NCBI GenBank assembly: GCA_902806595.1
Contig: CADCXC010000010.1
Span: 806,001-870,000, forward strand
Reading direction: 5' to 3'
Source of the DNA: Pyrenopolyporus hunteri
Lineage: Eukaryota; Ascomycota; Sordariomycetes; Xylariales; Hypoxylaceae
DNA: 64,000 bases
Made by a program: the position numbers and the translations under genes. Positions 1 to 13,000 of this stretch are shown here, one piece after another. The notes under the pieces are model-generated. The model saw nothing but the letters and a program-made list of their open reading frames with translations. It had not been told where the DNA came from and did not search any database. Every line of letters starts with the position of its first letter. Within the stretch, counting starts at the first letter, position 1.

Positions 1-1182
1 AGCGTTCTAGTAGCACAAAGTTCAGCTTCACGGGCCACACTGGGGAACAAAAAGAGTGAAGTCCGGGGCGGAAAGCAAAACTCACCCTAGGAACGACCCC
101 ACGGGGGTTCTGGCAGCTGAGACGATGTAAACGGGGGGCAGGTTCGACATTTTGAAGTAAGGGGAGCACGGGCTAGCTTAACAAACCAAGGGCGGAGAGG
201 GCTCGGGGCACAGGGTACAGGAGAAGAGAAAAAATGTATAAATTTATACGAAGCGTCTCGGAAAATGTTGAGCCAGCTGAACTCGATTCCTGAATTACCA
301 GGACGATGTGGTGGGAAATATACGAAAATACATTAGCTAAAGGTACCCAGGTTTCACCGCCCCTCCGATAAACATTTTTTCTTTTTTATCTTGGGTTAAG
401 GTGGCAGCTGGGTGGTTAGGTCCCCCCTAAGCTAATGGAGCTAAAATGGATCCATAGGCTGGTGCTGACCCAACCCAGCAGAAGAACGTGCTATGGATGC
501 AGCCGGATCCATGCTTAGCGTCAGTTGGGGTCCTCTACCTCTATATATTTTCAGCCACGTTGAGCGCTGGGGGGAAGTAAACAGTAATAATGGGCTGTAT
601 ATATGGGTCTTATACGTAGGTACATGTAGGTAATTGCCTTCCTATTGCATGTACAGTGGTGATCGCGATTTATTGCTTTATCTAAGCTTGAAATAAACAT
701 CGTTTATTCCCCATCTTTTGAAGTCTATCGTGCATGCTGAAGTTAGAACTCTGTGCTGCGTAAGAACGCTGCCGTCTTCCTCGCTGTACCTTGCCCCTTA
801 TACCCTGCCCCTTGCCTTAGCTGACCGAACCCACTTCGTAGGAAAAGGCATTACCGCATAGGGTAGTGGGGCAGCTGACCTGCCCGTGGGATTGGCGGAT
901 TCCTGGAAATAAAGTTGGTGGAGTAAGACTCAAGCCACTGGCCCCAGCTGCGGCCGTTTGTCGGAGAGCAGGAGTACGTAGTACATGTGTGATAGTATGT
1001 GTATGAGTCAGCAAGGATTGCACAGCCCCAGCCTTGTCACTGAGCCACTAGAGAAATTTGTAGTCAGCCACATAAGGATACGCGCTTTGATCAGCCTTGC
1101 ATCTCGACTTGTAACTTTTTGAGCGTGACATCAATCTTCATCAAAAAAACCATTGACTTACGCTCCAAGCCCATTCTACGCC
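1..1182. other. 5' flank and upstream region of SNU114, no gene seen
   Basis: No reading frame here resembles a known protein. The stretch contains short A/T-rich runs and several GTAGGTA-type motifs near 610-640. The last few hundred bases are presumably the promoter and 5' leader of the SNU114 gene starting at 1183. A TTG codon lies in frame upstream at 1153, but the first ATG is at 1183. Confidence 0.5.
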
Positions 1183-4100
1183 ATGGATGACCTCTATGAT
1201 GAGTACGTACACCGAATTCCTCTTATATTAGCCCCGATACTAACTATCTCGACTAGGTTCGGAAATTTCATCGGGGAAGATGCCGAAGCATCTGAGGAAG
1301 AATCCCAGCATGGCGTTGACGCGGGCGCGTACCTCGATGACGAATACCCGGAGGAGGCACCCGAGACTACGGGGCAGGAATTAATGGAAGTGGACGAGGA
1401 AGGGCCTTCAAATGCAGTCATATTACACGAGGACAAACAATATTACCCGACGGCGCAACAGGTATACGGAGCAGAAGTCGAGACGTTAGTACAAGAGGAA
1501 GACGCACAACCGCTCTCCCAGCCCATCGTCGCCCCCGTCGAGGTCAAGAAATTCTCCATCGAGGAGGCCGACCTCCCTCCCGTCCACTTCGACCGCAATT
1601 TCATGACCGATCTGATGAACTTCCCCGATCAGATACGAAATATAGCTTTAGCCGGAGATCTACATCATGGCAAGACCGCTTTTATGGACATGCTGGTCCT
1701 CGAGACACACGACATTGCCGATAGGTTAGAGAAGAGGACAGGTAGGAAAAGAGACGAGCAGCTACGATATACCGACACGCACGTCGTAGAGAGGGAAAGG
1801 GGCGTCTCCGTGAAGGCGGCGCCGATGAGCTTGGTCCTGCAGAGCACCAAGGGCAAGTCACACCTATTTAATATAATAGATACTCCGGGTCACGTCAACT
1901 TCGTCGACGAGGTTGCCGCGGCGTTGCGGCTGGTGGACGGCGTCGCGCTGGTCGTAGACGTGGTGGAAGGCGTTCAGGTCAACACGGAGAAGATCATCAA
2001 GCACGCCGTCCTCGAAGATATCCCGATGACCCTGATCATCAACAAATTCGATAGGCTAATACTAGAGCTGAGGCTGCCGCCCAGCGATGCTTACTTCAAG
2101 CTAAAGCACGTTGTCGAGGAGGTGAATACAATCATCGAGAATACCCAGCCCGGCTCGGGAGAGACGAAACGACTAAGTCCGGAAAGGGGAAACGTGCTAT
2201 TCGCGTGTAGCGAGATGGGTTGGTGCTTTACGCTACAGTCCTTTGCGAAGATGTACGCGGATAGCTTCCCGGGCGTGAACACGGAGGAATTCGCGAGACG
2301 CCTCTGGGGAGATATCTACTTTAACCCCAAAAAGCGGACGTTCAGCAGGAAACCTCTACCCGGCGAGGAGCGTGCGAAGAGGTCGTTCATCCACTTTGTC
2401 CTCGAACCCATCTACAAGGTCTTCTCCCACACTATAAGCCAGAGCCCTGACGAACTGAAGAGTGTGCTAGCGACGTTGGGCATAGCACTAAAGCCGTCGC
2501 AGTACAAGACCGACGCCAAGGTACTTCTTAAGCTGGTTTGCGAGCAGTTCTTTGGGACTTCAACCGGTTTCGTCGACATGATCGTAAAAAACATCCCGTC
2601 TCCGTTGGAGGCGGCAGAGCACAAGTTGAAGCAGTACTACACGGGCCCCTTGGATACCAAGGTAGCAGAGTCTATGAAAAAGTGCGACCAGGACGGCCCC
2701 CTGGTAGTCCACATCACAAAACTGTTCAACTCAGCTGACGCCAAGAGTTTCTACTCCTTTGGCCGAGTAATGAGCGGTATCGCCCGGCCTGGGATGCAGG
2801 TGCGCGTTCTTGGTGAGGGTTATTCGATCGACGACGAAGAAGATATGGCTACTGCTACTATCTCGAACGTCTACATCGCAGAAACGCGATACAACGTCGA
2901 GACCGACGGCGTCCCCGCGGGTAACTGGGTGCTCCTAGCCGGCGTCGACAACTCGATCGTAAAGTCGGCGACAATAGTACCACCGAAATTCGAGGACGAC
3001 GAGGAAGCCTACATCTTCAGACCGGTCACGCACTTCACAGAGTCGGTCCTAAAGGTGGCGGTCGAGCCCATTAACCCGTCTGAGCTGCCCAAGATGCTTG
3101 ACGGGTTGAGAAAGATTAACAAGAGCTACCCCCTAATTACTACGAAGGTGGAGGAGTCGGGCGAGCACATCATCCTAGGCACCGGTGAACTGTACATGGA
3201 CTGCGTCCTCCACGACCTGCGACGACTGTACGCAGATATGGAAATCAAGGTTTCGGACCCCGTCACGCGGTTCTGCGAGACAGTAGACGAGATGTCTGCT
3301 ACGAAATGCTACGCCATCACGCCGAATAAGAAGAACAAGATTACTATGGTCGCCGAGCCGCTGGATGACGGAATCGCGGAGGATATCGAGAGCGGCCGCG
3401 TCAAGATGCAGGACGGTGCCCGAAAAGTGGGCAAGTTCTTCCAGGAAAAGTACGGATGGGACCTGTTGGCCGCGAGGAGCATTTGGGCATTCGGCCCGGA
3501 TGAGAGGGGACCTAACATCTTGCAGGACGACACACTCGACGTAAGTTGACCATTTCACCCCCTATCCCCACCACGTTGTCACCCCGAAAGCTCGGCGTCT
3601 TACTACGCGAGTGAATCCTGTAGCGTGGAGTGCTACCCTACGGATCCCCATGCGGCAGTGCCCTCGCTGTTTCAGCCTCACAATTCTAGAATCTTGCTCG
3701 TTCTACATGGATCACACCTAATCCTTTCGGCAGGTGGATAAGACGCTTCTGAGGAGCGTACGCGAGACCATTCGCCAAGGCTTCAGTTGGGCCACCCGAG
3801 AGGGCCCCCTATGCGAAGAACGTGAGTACCTACATCTCGTTGTATTTTGCCGCTTTTCCTGTCCAATCCGCTGCCGTTCCCACGGTTCCCCTCCACGTCC
3901 CATCTAGAATCTCTTAGGTCCGAGCTCTTTTTCTGCGTGTCTGCCCGCACCAATCGTTGCCGAGGTTGCGACGTCAGGTTCCTCGTTGCCCACGAGCCAT
4001 CGACGCATTCGGCTACGGTACGAAGCTACGGTGCCATCGTTGGCGTCGTAGCTTATGTCTCCTACTCGAAATGCCGAAGGTTACTGGGCGCAGAACTACC

Positions 4101-5092
4101 GTCCAAGACGGTTTTACGGCGAACGTGGGGATGGGCTTATCATGTGTAGCTCGACAAACTCCAATCGTAGCTACAGCCCTTGCCCAAATCCCTTTACGGG
4201 AAATAAGCTATGAGCTACGAGACTAGGGTCCCTGCTCTTCGTATTGTGCAGATTTGATGAACCCTCGTCGATCAAGTCTGTAAGGCAAGGCCTATACGTG
4301 ACAGGGCTATAGGGACACTATCGCAAAGGCAACTAAAGCACCGCATCCAATACCCATCGTATTACCGGTGTCTTACTAGGGGTCTGGGCATTTTAAGAGC
4401 TATCCAGCACATTCACATGCAACATGCTCGCAATTTAGTAATATCACGAAATCAACAGACGCAGATGGATGGCGTTATCGTGCCTTGATTTTTGCACATC
4501 TTGCTAACTTAAGATTCTACTCGCAGCGATCCGCAACACCAAATTCCGTCTCATGGACGTTTCACTGGCTCAGGAAGCGATCTTCAGGGGAGGCGGCCAG
4601 ATCATCCCAACCGCACGACGCACGTGCTACAGCTCGTTCCTTATGGCGTCGCCGCGCCTTATGGAGCCTCTCTACGCATGCTCCATGACCGGACCGCAGG
4701 ACGCCGTGCCCGTGCTGTACAACGTGCTAGCTCGGCGGCGCGGACACGTGCTGGCGGACGGGCCGATCGCGGGCACGCCGCTGTACCGCGTCAGCGGGCT
4801 GATCCCCGTGATCGACTCGTTCGGCTTCGAGACCGACGTCCGCATCCAGACCCAGGGCCAGGCCATGGTCAGCCTCGTCTTCGACAAGTGGCAGAAGGTC
4901 CCCGGCGACCCGCTCGACAAGGACGTCGTTCTCCGCCCGCTCCAGCCCGCCGACGCCCAGGCCACGGCCAGAGACTTCGTTCTCAAGACCCGCCGCAGAA
5001 AGGGCCTCAGCGAGGACGTCAGCGTCGCGAAGTTCCTCGAGCCGGAGTTCTACCAGAGCCTCATGGAGAGCGGTACCCTGGGCAGCCCGTAA
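1183..5092 (+). CDS. SNU114: U5 snRNP GTPase Snu114 (EFTUD2 homologue), 4 exons
   Basis: EF-2-like GTPase of the U5 snRNP that works with Brr2 and Prp8 to activate and disassemble the spliceosome in the nucleus. Exons by frame and splice signals: 1183-1202, 1257-3540, 3734-3821, 4527-5092, giving 985 residues, the usual family length. An acidic N-terminus opens MDDLYDEFGNFIGED, which needs the 54-nt first intron removed (branch TACTAAC at 1238-1244). That intron is a multiple of three, so an unspliced reading stays open. GTPase motifs visible: P-loop GDLHHGKT at residues 140-147, DTPGH at 215-219, NKFD at 269-272. EF-2-like domains II-V follow, with GGGQIIPTARR and KTRRRKGLSEDVS near the C-terminus, both hallmarks of the family. 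The second intron is 193 nt and the third 705 nt, unusually long. Identification is near certain; the exact ATG rests on the family N-terminus. Confidence 0.97.
3822..4526 (+). other. 705-nt intron 3 of SNU114
   Basis: The donor is GTGAGT directly after the codons for CEE, the branch candidate GCTAAC is at 4503-4508 and the acceptor is CGCAG at 4522-4526. Joining restores PIRNTKFRLMD, which is continuous in the family, so no exon is missing. All frames contain stops. The intron holds several short copies of a GTAGCTA/GAGCTAC-like motif but no complete snoRNA that I can support: a TTGATGA box-C-like sequence at 4254-4260 has no partner box D nearby. Confidence 0.85.
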
Positions 5093-5996
5093 AATGGACC
5101 TTAGGAGGGGATATGCGAGACTCGCTCCGCGGAGGTAGACAGCGCGTGGGTTTGTCGAATTAGTAGCCAACGTACTACGAATAACGTAACGCACGGGTAA
5201 TCAAGTTGTCAGCCGCAGCCGCCCGGATTTCGGCGTATCAGCAGATAAGCTCCGGCGGAGCGGAGGATTAGCCCACTATGTGGCGTCTCACGGATCCAGG
5301 AGGATTCACTCAGCTCGCGCCTAGAGCCAGCTAGCCACTTAGGTAGATGACTACGCAGTAAGAAAGAAGAACGAAACCAATGTACGGTACCCGGACGGAC
5401 GGCTGGTGAGCCAGCTAGCTGTAATGTAGTGGTAGATAGAGCAGCGCATTACGGGTCGGTTGTGTGGCCTGACTACTGTAGTAAACTAATTCAATGCCCG
5501 GTGAGGCGATCGAGGTTTTTGGGGCGAGCTAAAGACTGTTTTGCCTTGTTTTTCTGTGTTCATATTTCTAATTCTAATTCTAGATCGTATATAGGTATCT
5601 ATAATACGAAAGGAGCCTGGGTACATAGGATGTAGATAACTACCCGGGTATCTAGGATAACAGAGTGCGAAAACGAGGGATTACAAAGCAATCGGATAAC
5701 TTGGCCGCTCAGCAGCACGGCACAGCGAGCAATACAGCAAATAAACGAGCGAACTAGAGTGAAAAAGAGCCTCCCGGCTACCGAAAAGCGCGTAACGCCA
5801 CGTTGGGCTGGGTGATTGATTGGGTACCCCCCATCCCTCCCTCTCTCCTTTCCCCTCCTAAGCCTCGTGTACGGGTGAGACCCTGGCTTGTTCTACGTAG
5901 ATACCTAGGTAGGTTCTTACCGGGTATCTAGGCAGGTAGTCAGTAGAATAGGTAGGTAGGTCTCCGGTGTATGGTTAAGATACGAGGTATGTACCG

Positions 5997-6010
5997 CCCC
6001 CCCCCCCCCC
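5997..6010. repeat. poly-C tract (14 C)
   Basis: Fourteen consecutive cytosines, followed by TAGCCGACG. A simple homopolymer run in intergenic DNA. Confidence 0.95.
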
Positions 6011-6686
6011 TAGCCGACGAACTAACCCCCCTTGACTGGCTGGCTGGCTGGTTGGTAAACCGGCGGACTAGTGCGCGCGCGGCTAGTCACGGTAACGGTG
6101 CCTGCCAACCAGATATCGATCGGGCCCGCCCGCGGGTTGCGTATCTGTGTCTGTATCTGTATCTGTTTGCATGTGTGTCTGGGTTATCTGATTGTGCTGG
6201 CCCGCTGTCCCCCACGTCCCTTGAGTTGGTGGGTTGTTTGGGTGGTGTAATTTGTAGTTACATAACTGTGTGTGTGGTGTGTGTGGTGTGCTCTGGATAT
6301 GTTTCACTTTAGATGTTCTGTTTAGCCTGGCTTGGGTTGGGTATTAAGTACGGTTGGTTGGCTAGTGGACCAATGGATTAGCTGGGGATCTGGGATCTGG
6401 AAACTGGGGGATGCTGGTAGCGAGTGTGAGGGGAATTTGCGCATGTCTGTGTGGGAAGATGGTAGTTGGCTAGTTAAAAGTCGGTAGGCGAGTAGTTGTA
6501 TGTAGGACGTAAAGTTGAAGAGGTGGTAGGCACTTCCGACGCAGGTGCTGTAACATACCTGGAGTTACGGCGTTAAGTGAGCTTGAAGGATAACAGAGAG
6601 TGAAGCCATTTCCGTGGTAGGTGGGATACGGCGAACCGAGATACCGGAGTCACAGGAGTTCCAAATGCGTGCTTATATGAGATATA

Positions 6687-6709
6687 TAGGTAGGTAGGTA
6701 GGTAGGTAG
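6687..6709. repeat. (TAGG)n microsatellite
   Basis: Five perfect TAGG units plus TAG. This is the same tetranucleotide that recurs, in shorter or palindromic form, throughout the intergenic DNA of this window. Confidence 0.95.
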
Positions 6710-9159
6710 ACATGTATAAGAAGGGTCTGCATCGAGGTCCACATCCCGCCACGTGAGCCGTCTCGCAGTTACATGTATTATGACCTGTAATAACCTGATA
6801 TATCTGTGACGGTGTAATCAGCGGGTTGCAATATGCCGTACGTCGTTACAGAGGCCGACGGGATTCGCTATTCGCTGGTGTATAAGGGTTTCGGTAGGCC
6901 ATCCGCAGCAACGTTGTTGTATGGTAGCAAGCTCAAGTGTGTGCAGCCGGTTATCCTTGAAGTAGTACTTTTGTAATTGTCGAAAATATCTAGATGCTCG
7001 TATTAGTAGAGAGGATCATTAAGATCCGAAGTGGCCGGAGCAAACCCCTTTTCCCACAGCAGGAGGTATCGACAGTGCCTGAGGGGATAGGACTGCGTTA
7101 AGCTGTATGTTAAAGAGATCTACGTAGTAGATACCCAGATTTTGATGTTAGGGCGGCGAGTGAAGCCAAGAATCACTAATTAGCAAGAAGTGCTCCCTAT
7201 GATAGAATCGGTAGTTTGGGGAAGCTCGGTGCTTGAGTTTCATAGGAGGCCTGCTATCTTTCCTCTTTCACTACAAAGCCAATGCCACGGAGCTCTCGGA
7301 TGCCGGATAGCAAGATCACTCGCTTTATCCTCGTCCAGTGTCCAGTGTCTATCCGGAAAGTAAGCAGCGAGCTATTCTTAGTCGAAGGTGGGATACGGAA
7401 GTTTTCCAGCACGCATGGCCGAGGAGAAGAACCGGTCTAGCAAGTCCCCAGGATGCATATGGGCATAGAAGAACGGTATTATTCTATCACCATCGTAATA
7501 TGTCCGGGTGGAAACACTCAAGTATTGCTGCTACCCGTCCATAGAACGGGGGCCTGATACTCTAGATAGGGGGGTTATCGCTCATTACTATATTCCGCTG
7601 CAGCGCTAAGACATGCAAGACTACACTTGAAGCTTACTATCAAGCCCTCGAGGAGGCAGGGTACTCAGGGGGTCGACGTCCTCGGATGATATCATTTCAC
7701 CGGTGGTGGGCGAGATACGTAGACCGGAGACTCTGCAGATAGGTAGTTATACCTCCTTCTCCATATAGCTAGGGGGCGAGTTTCTATTTTGGTTTTATTA
7801 TTGTATGTACACAAGAAAATACGATAGTAGTAGTAGTCGTAGCAAGAGGTACTCGGTGGAGCGAGAGAAAAGGGGGTGACGAAAGAAGGGGCAACGAATC
7901 GGTAGTACCTGGATGTAAGTGGCAACTTCGGAGGGAGCTACTTACTGGAGCGAAGAATAGCACCTACACTTAGAAGACTAGCACCGCGCAAAAACAAGTC
8001 AGTGGCGTTCTCGCGCTCCCAGTCGGGTACGAGATATCAGATATCAGATCAAGAGGCGCAGTTCATGGTCCTGCCTAAGTACGAATAGCTAGACTCTATA
8101 ATTTACTATACGAGTTTACATAGCCGGCCCGTGAGCATTAACTTTTGTCTACATAGGTTGGGATCGGGCTAACCCTCCACCATACCGAATAGAACGGCCT
8201 CACTTCTTCGTATCGCTACGCCGGGAGCCGCGGGACCCACCACCAGGAGAATACGCATACATATAATTGCATACGAAGTTCCCCCGGTTCGGAAACCAAG
8301 GTCAGAACCGCTAATCTTAACATGATTCACCTAATGTCTGATAGCGTCTGGGGCGACAGGGGGTTTAATTGATCCGTTTTGAAGTTCCGTCTATTCAACC
8401 GTTATTCTGGCTTATAAGTCTGTCGTTGCGTGTATGTCTCAAGGATAAATGCAATTGGAGTCAAGGTATTATCATACTTCGTATACATACCTGGGTAGGT
8501 AGACATACGACTCTATGAGAGGTGGGAAAAGTAAGATGCCAGGGTAATGGACTGCCTCCTATTTCATAATCTAGGGTAGGTGTTTTGGGCTTAGCTTGAC
8601 TAAGTTAGTCGGTTTCTCGGGGCGGTTCCCTTGAAACCGTCTCAGCTCCAGAGTCTCCAAAATCGTTCGAATGAGAAGCATCGTCGGTTTAGCGCTTGCT
8701 TGGTATTGTCATTAGGCGTAGTCTGAAGAGTAGATATGCTCATAAGCAACCCTAAACTTCTGCACTCATACAGGATCTTGTGACATCCTATAGATTTAAT
8801 GCGGTTGCGTTGTATTCCACATCTAGCCAAGCAGCTGCTTGGCGATTTCAGCCAATTTCTGTGGCCGGTACGCATCCTTTCACTCTAACTGCTGATTTCA
8901 AGCCTATTAAGATTAAGACGGGTAGAGCCCGATTCCTGAATATCAGGTAGGAAGCTAATAGGCTGATAGTCATGCATTGTGCATCACCCTAAAGAAGCTC
9001 GGGTGTAGATCCCGAACCTTGACCACAGCAATCCACCGGTTAGTTGTCGTAGGTCATGACCCATTGGTTCCGCAATAAACTTCCTCTGAAGTTATTTAGA
9101 CCACGCGGTGTCCATTTCTTGCCGGTTGTGATCCCGGGTACGAACTTGACAAGGGCGTA

Positions 9160-10060
9160 TCACACGCAGGTCTCCAGCATCTTGTCGAGGACGCCTTTTA
9201 GCGTGTCGTTCTCTAGGGCTGCTGCAACTCTTTCCTTGTCGGCCAGCTGCTTGTTGACCTGGTCGTCCTGGCTGTGGGTCCCTTGCTTGATCACGACGTC
9301 GACGCGGTAGTTGGGTGGAAGGGCCTGCTCCAGACGCACTCGGACGCCGAGGCCGATGACTGTTGCCAGCGAACAGTGGGTAATGGTAGGGGTGATCTCG
9401 ACGAGGACCCGGGTCAGGGTATTGGGATCCGCACCTGCTGATGGAGGCGGTGTAATATGAATATCGGGAAGATTGACTACGGCCAGCTGACCCAGCGATA
9501 GTGGATGTTCTGGGTCAGAAATGGTCGATATTAAGTCTGATTAGACGTCAGCCGTTAAGGTCATTCAAAGAGTGTGGATATTCGCATTCTTGCAGTGCTG
9601 GGCTGCGGCTATCAAGTAGGTATGTAGGGCTTTAAGGATCGTATAGTTGCGACATTCAGACGTGGGGGTAAAAGAGATATAACAGGGTGCGCAGCGTGGC
9701 TACAAAAGGAGAAGTTGGGTGACGCATTGACAATAACGGAGGGATGAGAATGATGATCTTAACTCCCCCAGTGTCGTCATCCCACGTGTAACCCACACGA
9801 GTCTTTATTTTCGTCTTGAGTCGGGCGTGCTTACCATATACTTCCTGTTCGTCGATGGGTTCTGCGCTGAACTCATCGTCGCTTTCAATTTCGTCGGACC
9901 ATGAGATGTTGTAGAAGGGATCCGACAGATATTGCGGCTTGCGAATGATGTTATTGACCTTTGACGAGATATCTTTCTGGACTCTACGCCCCTTTTTACG
10001 CTGCCTCGTTGGAAGTTGGGAGGTGTTTAGGACGGTAGGGTTCAGGTTGTCCTTTGCCAT
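9160..10060 (-). CDS. CIA2: Cytosolic Fe-S cluster assembly factor Cia2 (MIP18 family), 2 exons
   Basis: CIA targeting-complex subunit that, with Cia1 and Met18/MMS19, delivers [4Fe-4S] clusters to cytosolic and nuclear apoproteins such as DNA polymerases and helicases. Exon 1 is 10060-9835 and exon 2 is 9536-9160, giving 200 residues. The 298-nt intron has donor GTAAGC, branch-like GCTGAC and an acceptor ending in CAG. The family core is explicit: EVYDLISTISDPEHPLSLGQL across the exon junction, then EITPTITHCSLATVIGLG (family-conserved Cys at residue 130) and QVNKQLADKERVAAALEN near the C-terminus. The N-terminal 50 residues are basic (RQRKKGRR) and fungus-type. A TTG codon lies in frame nine bases upstream, but the ATG at 10060 is the first true start. 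The gene stands alone in repeat-rich DNA. The long intron splits it into pieces that look unremarkable separately. Confidence 0.95.
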
Positions 10061-13000
10061 CTTGATCAACGTGAATTGAATGAAGACTGGTCTTGTCGAA
10101 TCGTGCGGCGGCGGCTGGGCTACTTTAGGCCGAGTTAATCTAGATATACGAAATTGCTGGCGCTTGTGATAAATTTTTACGATGATGTTGGAGAGTAAGA
10201 GGGTTGTATTTGGTATTCAACTCCACGATTCAGTTCCCGTCTATTTCCTTTGTGATGATGATTAAATTGATGTAAGTAGTATGGAGGTGGAGGTACCTTA
10301 GGTACTGTGTGATGAGCAATGGTGGGGCTTCAGTGGAGAATGGCGGATTTGAATCATTGTCTCCGCCACCTCTGGTTAAGGTACATATGTAGATGTACCC
10401 ACGTATCTAGGTACCTGTAGAGGGGTTCGTACGGAGTATTGTTGACCCGATCATTGAGCCGAGTCCCTTATCTTATCGATCTAATCAAGACTCGATAAAT
10501 GGGTATATCCGAATTTCATGAAAGTCAGCAAAATGTGCAGCAAGCAAAACGGCTTCAATTCTCATCACAGGTACCCAACATTCTATTGGTCGCCAAAGAT
10601 AGGATCGAGCGAGACAGTTGACCTTACATATCTGTATAAAACCAGAAATCTGGAGTACATACATAATGCATAGACCAACCGTTTGATTAGGTACCTATAG
10701 AACCCTATCCTAATTTTCTCCGAGCGGACCGCCTAATTACCTACCTACCTATTTACCTACTTGGAATATCTCCATCATCCCTGGTCCAGTGGTTTTCTGC
10801 TCCTCAGGCCGGACACACGCAACCCTGATTAATATGCTATAAATACACACCACACGACATTTCCTCTTCTCCAGGTATTCGGCCTGTCAACTTACCCCTG
10901 AATTTTCAGTAATCTTCTGATATTTGACGCGAGCAGATGCAACGCGATAGATTTGCTCAGGGCTGGCTGTGCAGGGGGCCTAGAACTTGTCGGCCGGTAT
11001 GGTGCCGGAATATGTGATACAACCGTTGCAGCGGCCTGCGGCTGTTTCAATCCATTCGAAAAATTCATGCGCAATAATATACACGTACATGGTAAATTTA
11101 ACAGGACCTCGCCAGTCACTGTGTCCCAAGTTGACGCGTTGTCTGTCGGTGATATCATCGGACATTGCCCTCTTCTCCGTCGGTAACTAACTGATGTTGC
11201 GGATTGTCGGGATACACAGCAGGATAAGAAAAAAATTTCGACGTGCTGCAGCTATCACATGAGCCGTCACGGCATCGCGTTGATTCCCTGCTTCGCTTTT
11301 TTATACCCTTGAGCTGAAAGCTAGCTAGCTCTATATTATTTTTATACCCAAAATACAATAGCGGCCAATTTTAACCTCGCAGCTATGTATGTACAATACA
11401 TGAGCCGGCCGGTAGGTATGTACACACGGAGCCTACTCGATCTGGCCCTGTTCACCGTTCCCGCTCTCAGATCTGGGCCACCGCGGCTCGCGATCGACAG
11501 GTGAACGAAATACACAGTAGGTACAGTCCAAATATGTTGTGTGCTCCGGCCATGTTACCGGAACAAGGCAAGATAGCGGCACTTTTCAGCTTGATCGGGA
11601 AAGTTTTGTCATCATACGGAACTAGCCGTCCCAAGCATTCGGCACGTACTATGCATAAGGAAGCCGACGTCTCTTGGTATAAGGATAGGATAGGTAGCCC
11701 ACCTGTGTTATTCTTGGTTCTTCAGCCCTGCCAATGTTCGTATTATGTCTACCCCGAGGTCTGGCCGTGCGTCTTTCCGTTCGAGACTTCACCCGAGGCC
11801 TCTACATATTACATACCTACCGACCTACCTTGTACATACATATGTACCTACTCTCAAGGAGGAATTCATATGTGGTACAGTATAGGCATCCTAAACGGTG
11901 ATCAAATGGGCCTTTGCATGGTTCGATATTTCTACGGAAGCACAAGGCCTGGGCTGTCAAAATCTTGCATCGCCGTAGATGCGCGAGCAACGACACTGCT
12001 TGCGCCTATCGATTTACGAATGCGACGGTGTGCTCTTCTGGACTCCTTTGAACTTAGGGGACCCTCCCAGGGACGCTGCGATTATTGATGACAATATTCT
12101 CACAAATCAACTAGTTGGATAAGCCTACTCCTCCTTCGGCAAGGTTTGGAGGGTAGACATCCGATGATTGGACCAGGCTTGCCGTGGGGGAGCAATCTAC
12201 CTGGCAGCAGCTAGGATGTCTCGGGTCTTCGGGAGGTTGAATCCATTCCTATTCTAGGTAGATCAATGATCCATCTCGTCATGACACGGTCATGTATTAG
12301 GTTAGGTTAGGGTTCAGCGACTTGAATAATGCGACGTACCTCAGTACCGCATTGCAGGAAAAAGGGGGTTGCCTGATCTCTGATCGGCGAGCCTTGTGTG
12401 GCAACGAGACGGGGGGACGCGGATAAGCGAGGACGGCTGACGACGACCAATTAACGATCCAAGGATCGCAGTCCTTCACGCTGCCAATCTTTTATATAGC
12501 CGCTCCTATTGCCTCCTGTAATGCAAGATGCAAGTGCTCGGTCAGGTTCGTTTCCACCTTTTGCATCTCTTGCACCTCTTGCCCCCCTAAGCCAACCTGC
12601 TTCGTTAGTAATTGGGGATGCACGAGAGCTTCCCCCTAGAACGACATTGGCGCATGCAAGACCTGACCGCTAGTCTCCTAGCTCGCCATGCTAGAACCGT
12701 CGGCATACGACCGCGGATGGTTCTGCAGGGGCTAGTCGCGTGTTAATGTAAATAGTAAAGAAAAAAAAGAAGAAGAAAAGAAAAAGAGAGAGATGATGCC
12801 GAAGGCCTGAACGGACGACAGGATTCAGGTGAAGAGGTACCTGGCTTCTGGGATTTCGGATCCGCTACTATTGAAGGTGCTAGAAAAGATCCCGAGATGT
12901 TTGCCGATTAGCATGTACATGTGCCCCTGATCTGGTTCAGAGCGCAGACTTGCATACAAACCTTACATACCTACGTACACGTACATACAATATCCACTTT

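Larger units (their letters stand above)
5093..9159. other. 4.1-kb gene-poor stretch with simple repeats
   Basis: No supportable gene. The stretch contains a pyrimidine-rich tract near 5828-5860, a run of 14 C at 5997-6010, a TG-rich segment around 6140-6300, a (TAGG)5 microsatellite at 6687-6709 and scattered TAGGTA motifs. All open frames here are short and most are translated repeats. The right part is the 3' flank of CIA2. Confidence 0.5.

Noticed and set aside
4254..4260. Box-C-like TTGATGA suggesting an intronic C/D snoRNA
   Set aside because: No CTGA box D or terminal stem at a suitable distance.
11501..12088. Open frame of 195 codons on the plus strand
   Set aside because: It starts at GTG, includes translated TACCTACC repeat and matches no family I know; likely chance.
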